Positions 7,023 to 14,924 of a stretch of 64,000 nucleotides of DNA are shown one piece after another. Location of the stretch: positions 1 through 64,000 of the forward strand of contig NZ_FMDF01000100.1 of the NCBI RefSeq assembly GCF_900091955.1. Direction: 5' to 3'. The DNA is from Streptomyces sp. Ncost-T10-10d (GTDB lineage Bacteria; Actinomycetota; Actinomycetes; Streptomycetales; Streptomycetaceae). The notes under the pieces were generated by a model, which worked only from the letters and a program-made list of their open reading frames with translations, ran no database searches and was not told the DNA's origin. Position 1 is the first letter of the stretch; each line of letters starts with the position of its first letter. The position numbers were made by a program, and so were the translations under genes.

Positions 7023-8627
7023 ATGGCAACAGAAGACAAGAACCGCGCCACCGCCGCCGCGATCCTTCCGCTCGTCGGTGGCGCCGCGAACGTCAGCTCC
7101 ATCGCCCACTGCATGACCCGGCTCCGGCTGGGCCTGCACGACCGCTCGCTCGTCGACGACGAGGCCCTGAAGGCGGTACCCGCCGTCATGGGCGTGGTCG
7201 AGGACGACACGTACCAGATCGTCCTCGGCCCGGGCACCGTCGCCCGGGTCACCCCGGAGTTCGAGCGGCTGGTGGAGGAGGGCAGGGCACCAGCCCCTGA
7301 AGCGGCAACTGTTTCCGCCCCGGCCTCGGCTTCCGCTTCCGCCTCCGCCTCCGCCTCCGCCCCCGCCTCCGCTTCCGCTTCCGCTTCCGCTTCCGCTTCC
7401 GCGGATGAACTGGCCGCCCAGGGCGCAGCGATCAAGGCAGCGCGGAAGGCGAAGAACGCCACCCCGTTCAAGCTGTTCCTGCGCAGGATCGCGAACATCT
7501 TCGTCCCGCTGATCCCTGCGCTCATCGGCTGCGGCATCATCGCCGGTCTCAACGGCCTGCTGGTGAACCTGGGCTGGCTGACCTCGGTCACGCCTGCCCT
7601 GGCCGCGATGGCGTCCGGATTCATGGCGCTGATCGCCGTGTTCGTCGGCTTCAACACGGCGAAGGAGTTCGGCGGTACGCCGATCCTGGGCGGTGCGGTC
7701 GCCGCGATCATCGTCTTCCCTGGCGTCGCGAACATCGAGGCGTTCGGCCAGAAGCTCTCCCCCGGCCAGGGCGGTGTGCTGGGCGCACTGGGTGCGGCGG
7801 TGCTCGCGGTGTACGTGGAGAAGTGGTGCCGCCGCTGGGTGCCCGAGGCACTGGACGTGCTGGTCACCCCGACTCTCACCGTCCTGGTCTCCGGCCTGGT
7901 GACGATCTTCGGGCTGATGTATGTGGCCGGTGAGATCTCCACCGCCATCGGTACGTTCGCCGACTGGCTGCTCTCCAACGGCGGCGCGGGCGCGGGCTTC
8001 GTGCTCGGCGGTCTCTTCCTGCCCCTGGTGATGCTGGGCCTGCACCAGGCACTCATCCCGATCCACACCACCCTGATCGAGCAGCAGGGCTACACGGTCC
8101 TGCTCCCGATCCTCGCGATGGCGGGTGCCGGCCAGGTCGGCGCGGCCGTGGCGGTCTACTTCCGTCTCCCCCGCAACGAGTCGATCCGCCGCACCATCAG
8201 GTCCGCGCTCCCGGCCGGTCTGCTGGGCGTCGGCGAACCGCTGATCTACGGTGTCAGCCTCCCGCTCGGCCGCCCGTTCATCACGGCGTGCGTGGGCGGT
8301 GCGTTCGGCGGCGGCTTCATCGGCCTGTTCAACCAGCTCGGCGACAAGGTCGGCTCCACGGCCATCGGCCCGTCCGGCTGGGCCCTGTTCCCCCTCCTCG
8401 ACGGCAACCACGGCCTGGGCACCACGATCGCGATCTACGCGGGCGGCCTGCTGGTCGGCTACCTCGCCGGGTTCCTCGCGACGTACTTCTTCGGCTTCGG
8501 CAAGGACCTGCTGACGGAGTTCAACGTCTCCCGGGAACCGGCCGAATCCACGGTCGCGGCAACAGGCGGCCCGGCGTCCCCGACGACGGGCCCCGACAGC
8601 CCGGCAAAGGAACCGGCCGGGGTCTGA
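7023..8627 (+). CDS. murP: PTS transporter subunit EIIBC (MurNAc/GlcNAc type)
   Basis: This 534-residue membrane permease of the phosphotransferase system phosphorylates its sugar during uptake. Residues 1-90 are an EIIB domain with phosphorylatable C30 in SSIAHCMTRLRLGL. Residues 100-127 are an Ala-Ser linker. Residues 150-510 are the EIIC domain with about ten membrane segments and the motif LLGVGEPLIYGVSLPLG. No EIIA domain is fused, so a separate EIIA must donate phosphate. Position after murR-murQ makes MurNAc the probable substrate; MalX- or GlcNAc-type specificity cannot be excluded. The ATG start has an AAGGC-like site nearby. The gene is followed by a strong terminator. Confidence 0.85.
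   Translation: MATEDKNRATAAAILPLVGGAANVSSIAHCMTRLRLGLHDRSLVDDEALKAVPAVMGVVEDDTYQIVLGPGTVARVTPEFERLVEEGRAPAPEAATVSAPASASASASASASAPASASASASASASADELAAQGAAIKAARKAKNATPFKLFLRRIANIFVPLIPALIGCGIIAGLNGLLVNLGWLTSVTPALAAMASGFMALIAVFVGFNTAKEFGGTPILGGAVAAIIVFPGVANIEAFGQKLSPGQGGVLGALGAAVLAVYVEKWCRRWVPEALDVLVTPTLTVLVSGLVTIFGLMYVAGEISTAIGTFADWLLSNGGAGAGFVLGGLFLPLVMLGLHQALIPIHTTLIEQQGYTVLLPILAMAGAGQVGAAVAVYFRLPRNESIRRTIRSALPAGLLGVGEPLIYGVSLPLGRPFITACVGGAFGGGFIGLFNQLGDKVGSTAIGPSGWALFPLLDGNHGLGTTIAIYAGGLLVGYLAGFLATYFFGFGKDLLTEFNVSREPAESTVAATGGPASPTTGPDSPAKEPAGV
7323..7400 (+). repeat. Hexanucleotide repeat encoding (Ala-Ser)6-Ala-Pro-(Ala-Ser)6
   Basis: Thirteen consecutive 6-bp units (GCNTCN, one GCCCCC) fall inside the EIIB-EIIC gene. 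Synonymous third bases vary in blocks (GCCTCC, then GCTTCC), as expected from slippage expansion. The six-base unit keeps the frame, so copy number would alter linker length and not switch the gene off. Confidence 0.9.
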
Positions 8628-8648
8628 TCCCTGCATACGGATACGCAT

Positions 8649-8683
8649 GAGGGGCGGCACCCAACCGTCGGGTGCCGCCCCTC
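8649..8683 (+). terminator. Terminator of the mur operon
   Basis: 14-bp perfect GC-rich stem (GAGGGGCGGCACCC and its complement) with a 7-base loop, 21 bp after the PTS stop codon. It would also serve the convergent Uma2 gene. Confidence 0.8.
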
Positions 8684-8702
8684 TCCTTGCTTCCATGCCC
8701 GC

Positions 8703-9308
8703 TCAGACCGGGAATTCCTCCGTGAGGAGGGTCGTACCGAAGGGCTCCGGCAGCGTGAGCGGCTTGCCGAACGGCACCGGGTCGGAGCGCTTGTACGTCC
8801 CGTCCTCGTTCGGCTCCGTGAACAGCGTGGCCATCGCACCACGGGTGTCGAACCGGTCGATCAGCAGGTACAGCGGCACGCCCGCGCGCGCGTAGGCGCG
8901 GTACTTCTTCGTCCGGTCCTCCCGGGCATTGCCCTTCGACGTGATCTCGACGATGAGCAGGGCCTCGGAGGCGTTCATCGGATCGCTGGATTCCGGATCG
9001 GCTTCCACAATCAGCTCCGACGGCATGACGACCAGGTCGGGAACGTAGAGCTTGTCCAACGGGGCAACGTGTACGCCCAAGGTCTGGTAGATGCCCAGTT
9101 CATCGGGGAGGCCCCGATACAGGCGCCGCTGCACCATCTCGGCGATGCCGTTGTGATGCGCATGAGGCGGAGGTACCAAGACGATCTGCCCTTCGTCGAT
9201 CTCGGCGCGCCACCCCTCGGGCACGTCCAGTTCACGCCATGTCTGCAGCAGGTAGTCCCACGGGCGGCCCTCAGAGGCCTGGTCGTTCTCGACCATCGCG
9301 GCAGTCAT
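8703..9308 (-). CDS. Uma2 family endonuclease (DUF820, PD-(D/E)XK fold)
   Basis: This 201-residue protein is typical in length for the Uma2/DUF820 family, which is greatly expanded in actinobacteria. Catalytic-type residues are D91 in YVPDLVV, E121 and K125 in LLIVEITSK. The DNA target and biological role of the family are unresolved. ATG 9308 is chosen because GGAGAAGGGA lies just upstream; ATG 9296 is an alternative. Monocistronic, with a terminator shared with the mur operon. Confidence 0.9.
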   Translation of the reverse strand: MTAAMVENDQASEGRPWDYLLQTWRELDVPEGWRAEIDEGQIVLVPPPHAHHNGIAEMVQRRLYRGLPDELGIYQTLGVHVAPLDKLYVPDLVVMPSELIVEADPESSDPMNASEALLIVEITSKGNAREDRTKKYRAYARAGVPLYLLIDRFDTRGAMATLFTEPNEDGTYKRSDPVPFGKPLTLPEPFGTTLLTEEFPV

Positions 9309-9772
9309 CGCGGGTCCCTTCTCCTGTGGCCTGTCGAAGGAGCGTAGATCGACGGTTCTGCGGCAGTTCGCCGCTCCCACCAGCGTCCCACGATCGTGTG
9401 ACGTATGCGGCGACCCTCCGCCGTCCGCCCGGTCGCGGTGCGCGCTTCCGAACGGGCAGGGGCTCCTTCTACGCATGCCGGCGGGGTGGCCGGGCCCGCT
9501 CAGGCGGTCGTTGACCTGCTGGAGGCGTTCCCAAGCGCCAGGCCCCGTTCTGTTGCCGAGCACATAGTGCAGGACGGGCCGGGCGGCCGGGCCGAGCTGG
9601 GTGGGCGCGGTGTCGGCGAGGACCCTGCGAGCGTGATCGAGGCCCACGGCCGGCCAGGGCGTCGGGCCCACCTGCTGCTCCGCCCCGGCCACGCCCGGAT
9701 GGTGTCGCACGCCACCTGATCAGGGCCTGAAAGCGCTGGGGTGCCCAGCACGAATCGGGTAATACTGGCCCG
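9309..9772. other. 464-bp region without convincing gene
   Basis: The Uma2 promoter and ribosome site lie at the left end. An open minus-strand frame continues to 9710 and includes a WERLQQVNDRLSG-like stretch, but it has no start with a ribosome site and no recognisable family. It may be a decayed gene or an antisense-open stretch. The response-regulator promoter must lie near 9720-9770. Confidence 0.4.
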
Positions 9773-10450
9773 GTGACCGCTGCACGCATTCTTGTCGTCG
9801 AGGACGACCACGGCCTGCGCGATGTCCTGGCCCGTGGCCTGCGCGACGAGGACTTCGACGTCGTGACCGCCGTCGACGGCGCGACCGCCCTGAAGACCGT
9901 CGACGAGTCGGTGCACGCGGTCGTGCTCGATGTGGGGCTGCCGGACTCCGACGGGCGTGATGTGTGCCAGGCGATGCGCGGTACGGGGTTCACCGCTCCG
10001 GTGATCTTCCTGACCGCCCATGGCAATCTCACCGACCGGCTCTCCGGTTTCGCCTCCGGCGGCGACGACTACCTGGTCAAGCCCTTCCACCTCAGCGAGC
10101 TCGCGGCCCGCGTCCGGGCGGTCCTGAACCGGGCCGGTCACCACGGCACAACAACCCTCGCCGACAGCGCGGGTGCCATGCGGCTGAACCCGGTCAAGCA
10201 CGAGCTGACGGTCCACGGCCACCCCGTGGCCCTGACACCGACCGAGTTCCGCCTGCTGGCGTGCCTGATGGCGGGCCCCGGGAGCGTGGTGCGCCGCCGG
10301 GCCCTGCTGCGGGCGGGCTGGCCGGAGGGGGCGCAGGTCAGCGACAACACCTTGGACCAGTACCTGACCCGCCTGCGCCGCAAGCTTCGCGAAGCGGACA
10401 GCCCGCAGACCATCAGCACCGTCCGCGGCATCGGCTACCGCTTCGGCTGA
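9773..10450 (+). CDS. OmpR/PhoB family response regulator
   Basis: This 225-residue protein has a receiver domain (1-118) with acidic pocket D11-D12, phosphoacceptor D53 in VVLDVGLPDSDG, switch Thr in FLTAHG and Lys in YLVKPF. It is followed by a winged-helix DNA-binding domain (about 135-223) with the Trans_reg_C wing RTVRGIGYRFG-type ending (STVRGIGYRFG). GTG start. The gene is 53 bp upstream of its histidine kinase and forms a two-component operon with it. The signal is unknown. Confidence 0.95.
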   Translation: MTAARILVVEDDHGLRDVLARGLRDEDFDVVTAVDGATALKTVDESVHAVVLDVGLPDSDGRDVCQAMRGTGFTAPVIFLTAHGNLTDRLSGFASGGDDYLVKPFHLSELAARVRAVLNRAGHHGTTTLADSAGAMRLNPVKHELTVHGHPVALTPTEFRLLACLMAGPGSVVRRRALLRAGWPEGAQVSDNTLDQYLTRLRRKLREADSPQTISTVRGIGYRFG

Positions 10451-10503
10451 GAACCAGAACGGCAACACATCCGCCGCGTCCGACCAGAGGCCCCGATGCA
10501 CCG

Positions 10504-11883
10504 ATGAAACGCCCCCTGACCCTCCGCGGCCGCCTCGCCCTGATGGCCCTCGCCACCAGCGTGTTGTGGATCGGCGTCCTGACCACCGTCTTCAACATCG
10601 CCCTCGACAAACGGCTCCACGCACAGGCCGACGACGTCCTGCGCACCCGCGCCGAGGCCGTGGCGGCGACGGTGGACGTACGACCGGACGGCCGGCTGGT
10701 CGTCCGGGAGCCGACCGAGGACCAGGCCCTGGACGCCGGGATCTGGATCTTCCAGGGCGGCACGGTGGTCGAGAAGCCCCCCACCGCACCCGCCGGCCTG
10801 GAGGCGCAGGCGGCCCGCCTCGCCGGCCGGCGCGAGACGTTCGCCGACACCGAGGGCCCCGGGTCGTGGCGGCTGTACGCCTTCCCCGTCGACACCCCCG
10901 CCCGGCAGGGTCACACACCCACGCAGGCCGGCACCGTCGTCAGCTCCGTCAGCCTCGACCCGTACCGCAGCACGGCGGACACCGCACTGATCGGTTCGAT
11001 CGCGCTGGCGGTGCTTCTGCTGGCCACCATCTATCTCCTGACCCGCCTCGTCGTACGACGGGCCCTGCGCCCGGTCGCCGCGATGAGCGAGCAGGCCACG
11101 CAGTGGAGCGCCGCGGGCGCTCCCGAACGGTTCGGTGCGCAGGGCAGACCCGCCGAGCTCGCCGCGTTCGCCACCAGCCTGGACGCGCTGCTGGACCGGC
11201 TGGCCGCCGTCCTGCGCCACGAGCAGCAGCAGGCCGCCGAGCTCTCCCACGAACTGCGCACACCGCTCGCCCGCATCGCCGCCGAAACCGAGTGGCTGAC
11301 GGGACGCCCACGCAGCGCGGAGGAGCAGGAAACCTCTCTGGAGGCCATCGCGGGCGCCGCCGCGACCATGCAGCAGATCTGCGACTCGCTGCTCTCCGAG
11401 GTCCGTACCCGCAGTGCGCAGACCCCCGGCCGCTCCCGCTTCTGCGACATCGCGCACCGTTTGGCGGAGCGCAACGCGGCCCTGTTCCCCGACGCCCCGC
11501 CGGTGACCGTCGCGGCGGGCAGCAGCGCCCCCGGCGGCCCACCCGAGGTGAGCATCGGCGTCTCGGAGGACGTCGCCGAGCGCATCCTGACGCCGCTCCT
11601 GGACAACGCCCGCCGCTACGCGGCCCACTCGGTCACTCTCACCTGCGAGGCGAGCGCGGGCGAGGTCACGGTGTACGTGTCCGACGACGGACCCGGCGTG
11701 CCGGAGGACTTCGTCGCCTCGCTCTTCGAACCCGGCCGTCGCGCCCGCCCCGAGGACGGACACGACGGCGCGGGACTCGGTCTGGCCCTGGCCCGCCGGC
11801 TGGCCAGGGCAGCGGGCGGCGACATCGCGCTGGACACCGCGGCGCCCGGCGCGCGCTTCGTCGTCACCCTTCCTGCGGGCTGA
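10504..11883 (+). CDS. Sensor histidine kinase, partner of the adjacent OmpR-type regulator
   Basis: This 459-residue membrane kinase has TM1 at about 10-33, an extracellular sensor region of about 130 residues, TM2 at about 160-182 and a HAMP-like linker. The dimerisation domain has the phosphorylated H249 in AELSHELRTPLARI, and the HATPase domain has N (LDNARRYA), DDGPGVP and GAGLGLALARRLA boxes. ATG at 10504. It follows the response regulator directly. Its 3' end overlaps the convergent membrane-protein gene by 20 bp, so simultaneous transcription would produce antisense at both ends. Confidence 0.93.
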   Translation: MKRPLTLRGRLALMALATSVLWIGVLTTVFNIALDKRLHAQADDVLRTRAEAVAATVDVRPDGRLVVREPTEDQALDAGIWIFQGGTVVEKPPTAPAGLEAQAARLAGRRETFADTEGPGSWRLYAFPVDTPARQGHTPTQAGTVVSSVSLDPYRSTADTALIGSIALAVLLLATIYLLTRLVVRRALRPVAAMSEQATQWSAAGAPERFGAQGRPAELAAFATSLDALLDRLAAVLRHEQQQAAELSHELRTPLARIAAETEWLTGRPRSAEEQETSLEAIAGAAATMQQICDSLLSEVRTRSAQTPGRSRFCDIAHRLAERNAALFPDAPPVTVAAGSSAPGGPPEVSIGVSEDVAERILTPLLDNARRYAAHSVTLTCEASAGEVTVYVSDDGPGVPEDFVASLFEPGRRARPEDGHDGAGLGLALARRLARAAGGDIALDTAAPGARFVVTLPAG

Positions 11884-12691
11884 CCTCGGCAGGGCTGTTC
11901 TGCGCCACATCGCGCCGCGTCCGGGTCAGGAAGACGACAAGAGCGAGGATGACGACGAGGAACAGGATGCTGGTGCCGACCGTGCCCAGTCCCAGCCCGC
12001 CGTCCGCGGTGGGCTGCGACAGGTAGTCGCCCAGCGAGGCGCCGAGCGGCCTGGTCAGGACGTACGCGATCCAGAACGACCACACCGCGTTGAAGTCCAG
12101 CGTGCGGTGTGCGAGGGCCACCGCCGCGATCAGCGCGGCGAACACGAGCGCGGAGAGCCAGTACCCCAGGTCCAGCTTCTCCGCCGTGAGGTCGCCCGCG
12201 GACGTGCCCAGAGCGAAGGTGAACAGGATCGCCAGCCAGTAGAACGCCTCGCGGCGCGTCGTCCGGATCGAGTGGATGGACAGCGTCCGCTCACTCGCGT
12301 ACCAGGCGAAGAACGTGACGGCGAGCGCCACCGCGAACACCACGGTCGTGGTCTGGAGCGGAACGCCGAGGTTGTCGGTCAGGTTGTCGCTGATCAGCGT
12401 GCCGACCACGCTGATCAGGACCACGGAAAGCCAGTACAGGCCGGGTACATACCTACGCACCCGGAACTGGAAGACCAGGGTGACGACCAGCAGCGCACTC
12501 ATCAGGTACGAGGTGTTGGTCAGCCCCATGCCCAGGTTGTCGTTGAGCAGATCGGCCGCGGTCTCACCCACGGTGGTGCACAGCACCTTGATCACCCAGA
12601 AGTAGATGGTCACTTCCGGGACCTTGTTCAGCATCTGCCGCGCCCGGGAGCGCGTGCCGGACGCATACGTGTCGGTCATGTCGGTTGTCAT
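11864..12691 (-). CDS. COG4705-type integral membrane protein with four internal repeats
   Basis: This 275-residue, eight-helix membrane protein opens with KVPEVTIYFWVIKVLCTTVGE, characteristic of uncharacterised COG4705 proteins. The sequence contains four spaced copies of a G-x(3)-[AGS]D-x-L-x(3)-LG pattern (ETAADLLNDNLGMG, TLISDNLTDNLGVP, TSAGDLTAEKLDLG, ASLGDYLSQP). The repeated acidic residues inside the membrane suggest ion or metal transport, but no function is established. ATG start. The tail-to-tail overlap with the histidine kinase gene suggests the two-component system may govern it. Confidence 0.8.
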   Translation of the reverse strand: MTTDMTDTYASGTRSRARQMLNKVPEVTIYFWVIKVLCTTVGETAADLLNDNLGMGLTNTSYLMSALLVVTLVFQFRVRRYVPGLYWLSVVLISVVGTLISDNLTDNLGVPLQTTTVVFAVALAVTFFAWYASERTLSIHSIRTTRREAFYWLAILFTFALGTSAGDLTAEKLDLGYWLSALVFAALIAAVALAHRTLDFNAVWSFWIAYVLTRPLGASLGDYLSQPTADGGLGLGTVGTSILFLVVILALVVFLTRTRRDVAQNSPAEVSPQEG

Positions 12692-12820
12692 GGAACGGCA
12701 CGCTGGCAGGGCCTCCCTGAAATTTTCCTGACTGCGCTCAGCACTGCGCTCAGCGCCGGAGCCACCCCTCCCCCATCGCCGTCGGTCTGCCGTTGCCCAC
12801 TCAGGACCGCTTCCGCGGTC

Positions 12821-13843
12821 TCAGTGCTCCCGGTAGTGGTCGGCGACGGCGTTGAACGCGGCCTTGGGTTCCCATGGCAGGTCGGGGTAGGTGGTTCCGA
12901 GGCGGTCCTCGAAGACCTTGACGATGCCGTAGCTGGCCAGGTCCAGGTCTTCGCGGGGGTCGCCGTCGGGGCGGTGCACGTGGTCGTACAGCGCAAAGGT
13001 GAACACAAACGTGCTGTCGATGCCGCCGGCGTCGAAGGCCTCCAGCAGTTCCCGCACATACGCGGCCTGACCGGCCTCGTCGCGGGCGTACTCGCCGTTC
13101 AGCCGGAGTGGACCGGCGTCCTTGTCGTACTCGACGATCTCCAGACCGTGGGCTCCCCGGTCACCCGCACCCCGGTAGCCGGCCGCGCCGAACTCGGTGA
13201 TCGCGACCGGCTTTCCCTGCGCGACGAGGTGATGGACGCCTTCGGCGAACCGGTCGGCGGTCTCGGCCGACCGGTAGAGATCCACGGACATGATGTCGAA
13301 GGGGGCCCAGTCGACACGTTCGAGCGGTACGGACGCGTAGGTCACCTTGCCGCCGAAGCGCTCGCGGACGAGTGCCACGGCTTTGTCGAGGAAGTCGTTG
13401 ACACGCGCACCGACCTGCCCGATGTGCTCGCGCACGCGATCCGGCCGGCTCAGCAGCGCGACCCGGTCGTCGATGCTGTCGCCGGGCAGGAACCCCTTGT
13501 TCATCAGACTCAGCTCGGCGCCGACGACGAACACGACCTCCGCTCCCCGCCGCCTCAGTCGCTCCGCGCGCTCGGCGCAGTCGGCGAACAGCGACAGCAT
13601 CTCGTCGGTGGTCAGTTCGAGCGGGTACGGGGAGAACCAGACCTCAAGGCCGAGATCGGCGGCGTACCCCGCCGCGAGCTCCACCCGTTCCGGATCACCG
13701 CCCATGACGCGGACCGCGTTGCAGTGCAGGTCGTCACGGATGATGCGCAGTTCGCGCCTGACCACCTCCGGGTCGAAGAGCTTTCGGGAGACCACTCCGT
13801 TCTTGACGAAGCCGGTGTCGTAGCTGATGCCTCTGGCCCGCAT
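12821..13843 (-). CDS. TIM-barrel, glycoside-hydrolase-like protein (often labelled abortive infection protein)
   Basis: This 340-residue cytosolic protein has alternating strands and helices and acidic residues at strand ends: E110 in VVFVVGAELSL and E217 in PVAITEFGAAGYRG. These are plausible acid/base and nucleophile of a clan-A glycosidase. Related Streptomyces proteins are, from memory, often annotated as abortive phage infection protein, but nothing in the sequence shows an antiviral mechanism. ATG 13843 is preferred, with GAGAGG nine bases upstream; ATG 13852 is too close to that site. It is divergent from a TetR gene across about 120 bp with two palindromes, so regulation by that TetR is likely. 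Confidence 0.7.
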   Translation of the reverse strand: MRARGISYDTGFVKNGVVSRKLFDPEVVRRELRIIRDDLHCNAVRVMGGDPERVELAAGYAADLGLEVWFSPYPLELTTDEMLSLFADCAERAERLRRRGAEVVFVVGAELSLMNKGFLPGDSIDDRVALLSRPDRVREHIGQVGARVNDFLDKAVALVRERFGGKVTYASVPLERVDWAPFDIMSVDLYRSAETADRFAEGVHHLVAQGKPVAITEFGAAGYRGAGDRGAHGLEIVEYDKDAGPLRLNGEYARDEAGQAAYVRELLEAFDAGGIDSTFVFTFALYDHVHRPDGDPREDLDLASYGIVKVFEDRLGTTYPDLPWEPKAAFNAVADHYREH

Positions 13844-13872
13844 GCGTCGCATCCTCTCCTGACGGAAGAATT

Positions 13873-13888
13873 TACGGTACTTGCCGTA
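13873..13888. promoter_or_regulatory. Palindrome in the divergent TetR promoter region
   Basis: TACGG, 6-bp spacer, CCGTA lies 30 bp upstream of the TIM-barrel gene start. Together with the site at 13930 it is the best candidate operator for the TetR repressor encoded at 13962. Confidence 0.45.
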
Positions 13889-13929
13889 CCCTAATTGCCG
13901 CTCCTCGGGGATGGCAACCACAATGGGAA

Positions 13930-13944
13930 GGTACGAGCGGTACC
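13930..13944. promoter_or_regulatory. Second palindrome near the TetR start
   Basis: GGTACGAGCGGTACC is a perfect 5-bp inverted repeat with a 5-bp centre, ending 17 bp before the TetR start codon. It fits an autoregulatory operator. The core GGTAC also occurs in the 13873 element. Confidence 0.45.
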
Positions 13945-13961
13945 GCTTACGAGAAGGGGCC

Positions 13962-14582
13962 ATGACGGAGAATCCGATGAGACAGCCGGGCGCCGGGCAG
14001 ACGCGGCGACGCGGAGCCGTCCTGGAGGAGGCGATCCTGCGCGCAGCGGTGGACGAACTCACCGAGTCCGGATTCGCCGGGTTGACCATGGACAAGGTCG
14101 CCGCCCGCGCGGGCACCAACAAGAACGCCATCTACCGCCGGTGGCCCAACCGCCTCGCGCTCGGCATCGCCGCCTACCGGCAACTGGCCACGACAGTGCA
14201 ACCGCCCGACACCGGCGACCTACGCAGCGACGTGCTCGAACTGCTACGCGGGGCCAACCGTCACTGGAGTTCCCCCCTCGGAGCGATCCTGCGCGAACTG
14301 CTTTCCGCGGCCGGCGGCACGTCGGAACTCCTGGCACAACTGCAAGAACAGTCCAGCGACGCCGCAGCCGCCCCCTGGCTGACCGTCCTGGGGCGCGCGG
14401 TCGCACGCGGCGAGGCCTCCCCCGAAGCGCTCCATCCACGGGTCGCCACCGTGGCCGTCGTCCTGCTGCGTAATGAATTCGTCGTGCGCGGAGCCCCTAC
14501 GGCACCCGACGACGTCCTCGTCGAGATCGTCGACGAGGTGTACCTGCCCCTGGTGCGGCGCCGCGGCCCGACCCCGAACTGA
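13962..14582 (+). CDS. TetR family transcriptional regulator
   Basis: This 206-residue protein has an N-terminal HTH (about 20-65) with GFAGLTMDKVAARAGTNKNA and YRRWPNR, and a helical ligand-binding C-terminal domain. ATG 13962 is chosen, with GAGAAGGGG just upstream, over a longer in-frame reading. It is divergent from the TIM-barrel gene and probably controls it and itself. The ligand is unknown. Confidence 0.88.
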   Translation: MTENPMRQPGAGQTRRRGAVLEEAILRAAVDELTESGFAGLTMDKVAARAGTNKNAIYRRWPNRLALGIAAYRQLATTVQPPDTGDLRSDVLELLRGANRHWSSPLGAILRELLSAAGGTSELLAQLQEQSSDAAAAPWLTVLGRAVARGEASPEALHPRVATVAVVLLRNEFVVRGAPTAPDDVLVEIVDEVYLPLVRRRGPTPN

Positions 14583-14924
14583 CCGTGCGACCCGTCGCGT
14601 GTCCACCCGACGAGGCCGGTGGCCCCTTGCCGCCCGGTCTCATCTTCTGTCCCTGGACTTCAGAGCTCGTACGCGAAGTCCCGGCCCCTTGAGGTACTCC
14701 CTGGCCTGAAGTCCAGGGATTCCGGCCTGGGTCGGCTGACCCTTCCGAGGGCTTCCTGCTTCAACGCGCTGTGCCGGCTTGGCGAGGCGCGTCGATCTGC
14801 CGGTCGAGGTCCTGAGCGATCGTACTGACGCGGGCGTAGGCGAGATCGGCTTGCCGATCCGGCACACCCGGCCAAGCGGTCCGGGTGTGCCGGGCACGGT
14901 CTTGAGACCTACCGGCCGCTGCGG
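14583..14924 (-). mobile_element. Scar of an IS200/IS605-type (TnpB) element, right end
   Basis: No intact gene lies in these 342 bp. On the minus strand, two overlapping frames (about 14875-14660) read SALKQEALGR and AGIPGLQAREYLKG, which resemble the variable C-terminal tail of Streptomyces TnpB proteins in two different frames. Inverted repeats CTGGACTTCA (14653-14662) and TGAAGTCCAG (14707-14716) could form the hairpin typical of such element ends. No catalytic TnpB domain remains. Moderate to low certainty; a comparison with complete elements would settle it. Confidence 0.4.

Noticed and set aside
7323..7400. CRISPR-like or satellite array
   Set aside because: Units are six bases, contiguous and inside a coding frame with no spacers.
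6264..8696. Long minus-strand open frame (about 810 codons) opposite murQ and the PTS gene
   Set aside because: Composition is Arg/Asp/Gly-rich antisense sequence of high-GC DNA, with no ribosome site or family; the plus strand has clear MurQ and EIIBC motifs.
12107..13894. 595-codon plus-strand frame across the COG4705 and TIM-barrel genes
   Set aside because: It crosses two unrelated genes and their intergenic gap, has no domain and is typical third-position bias artefact.
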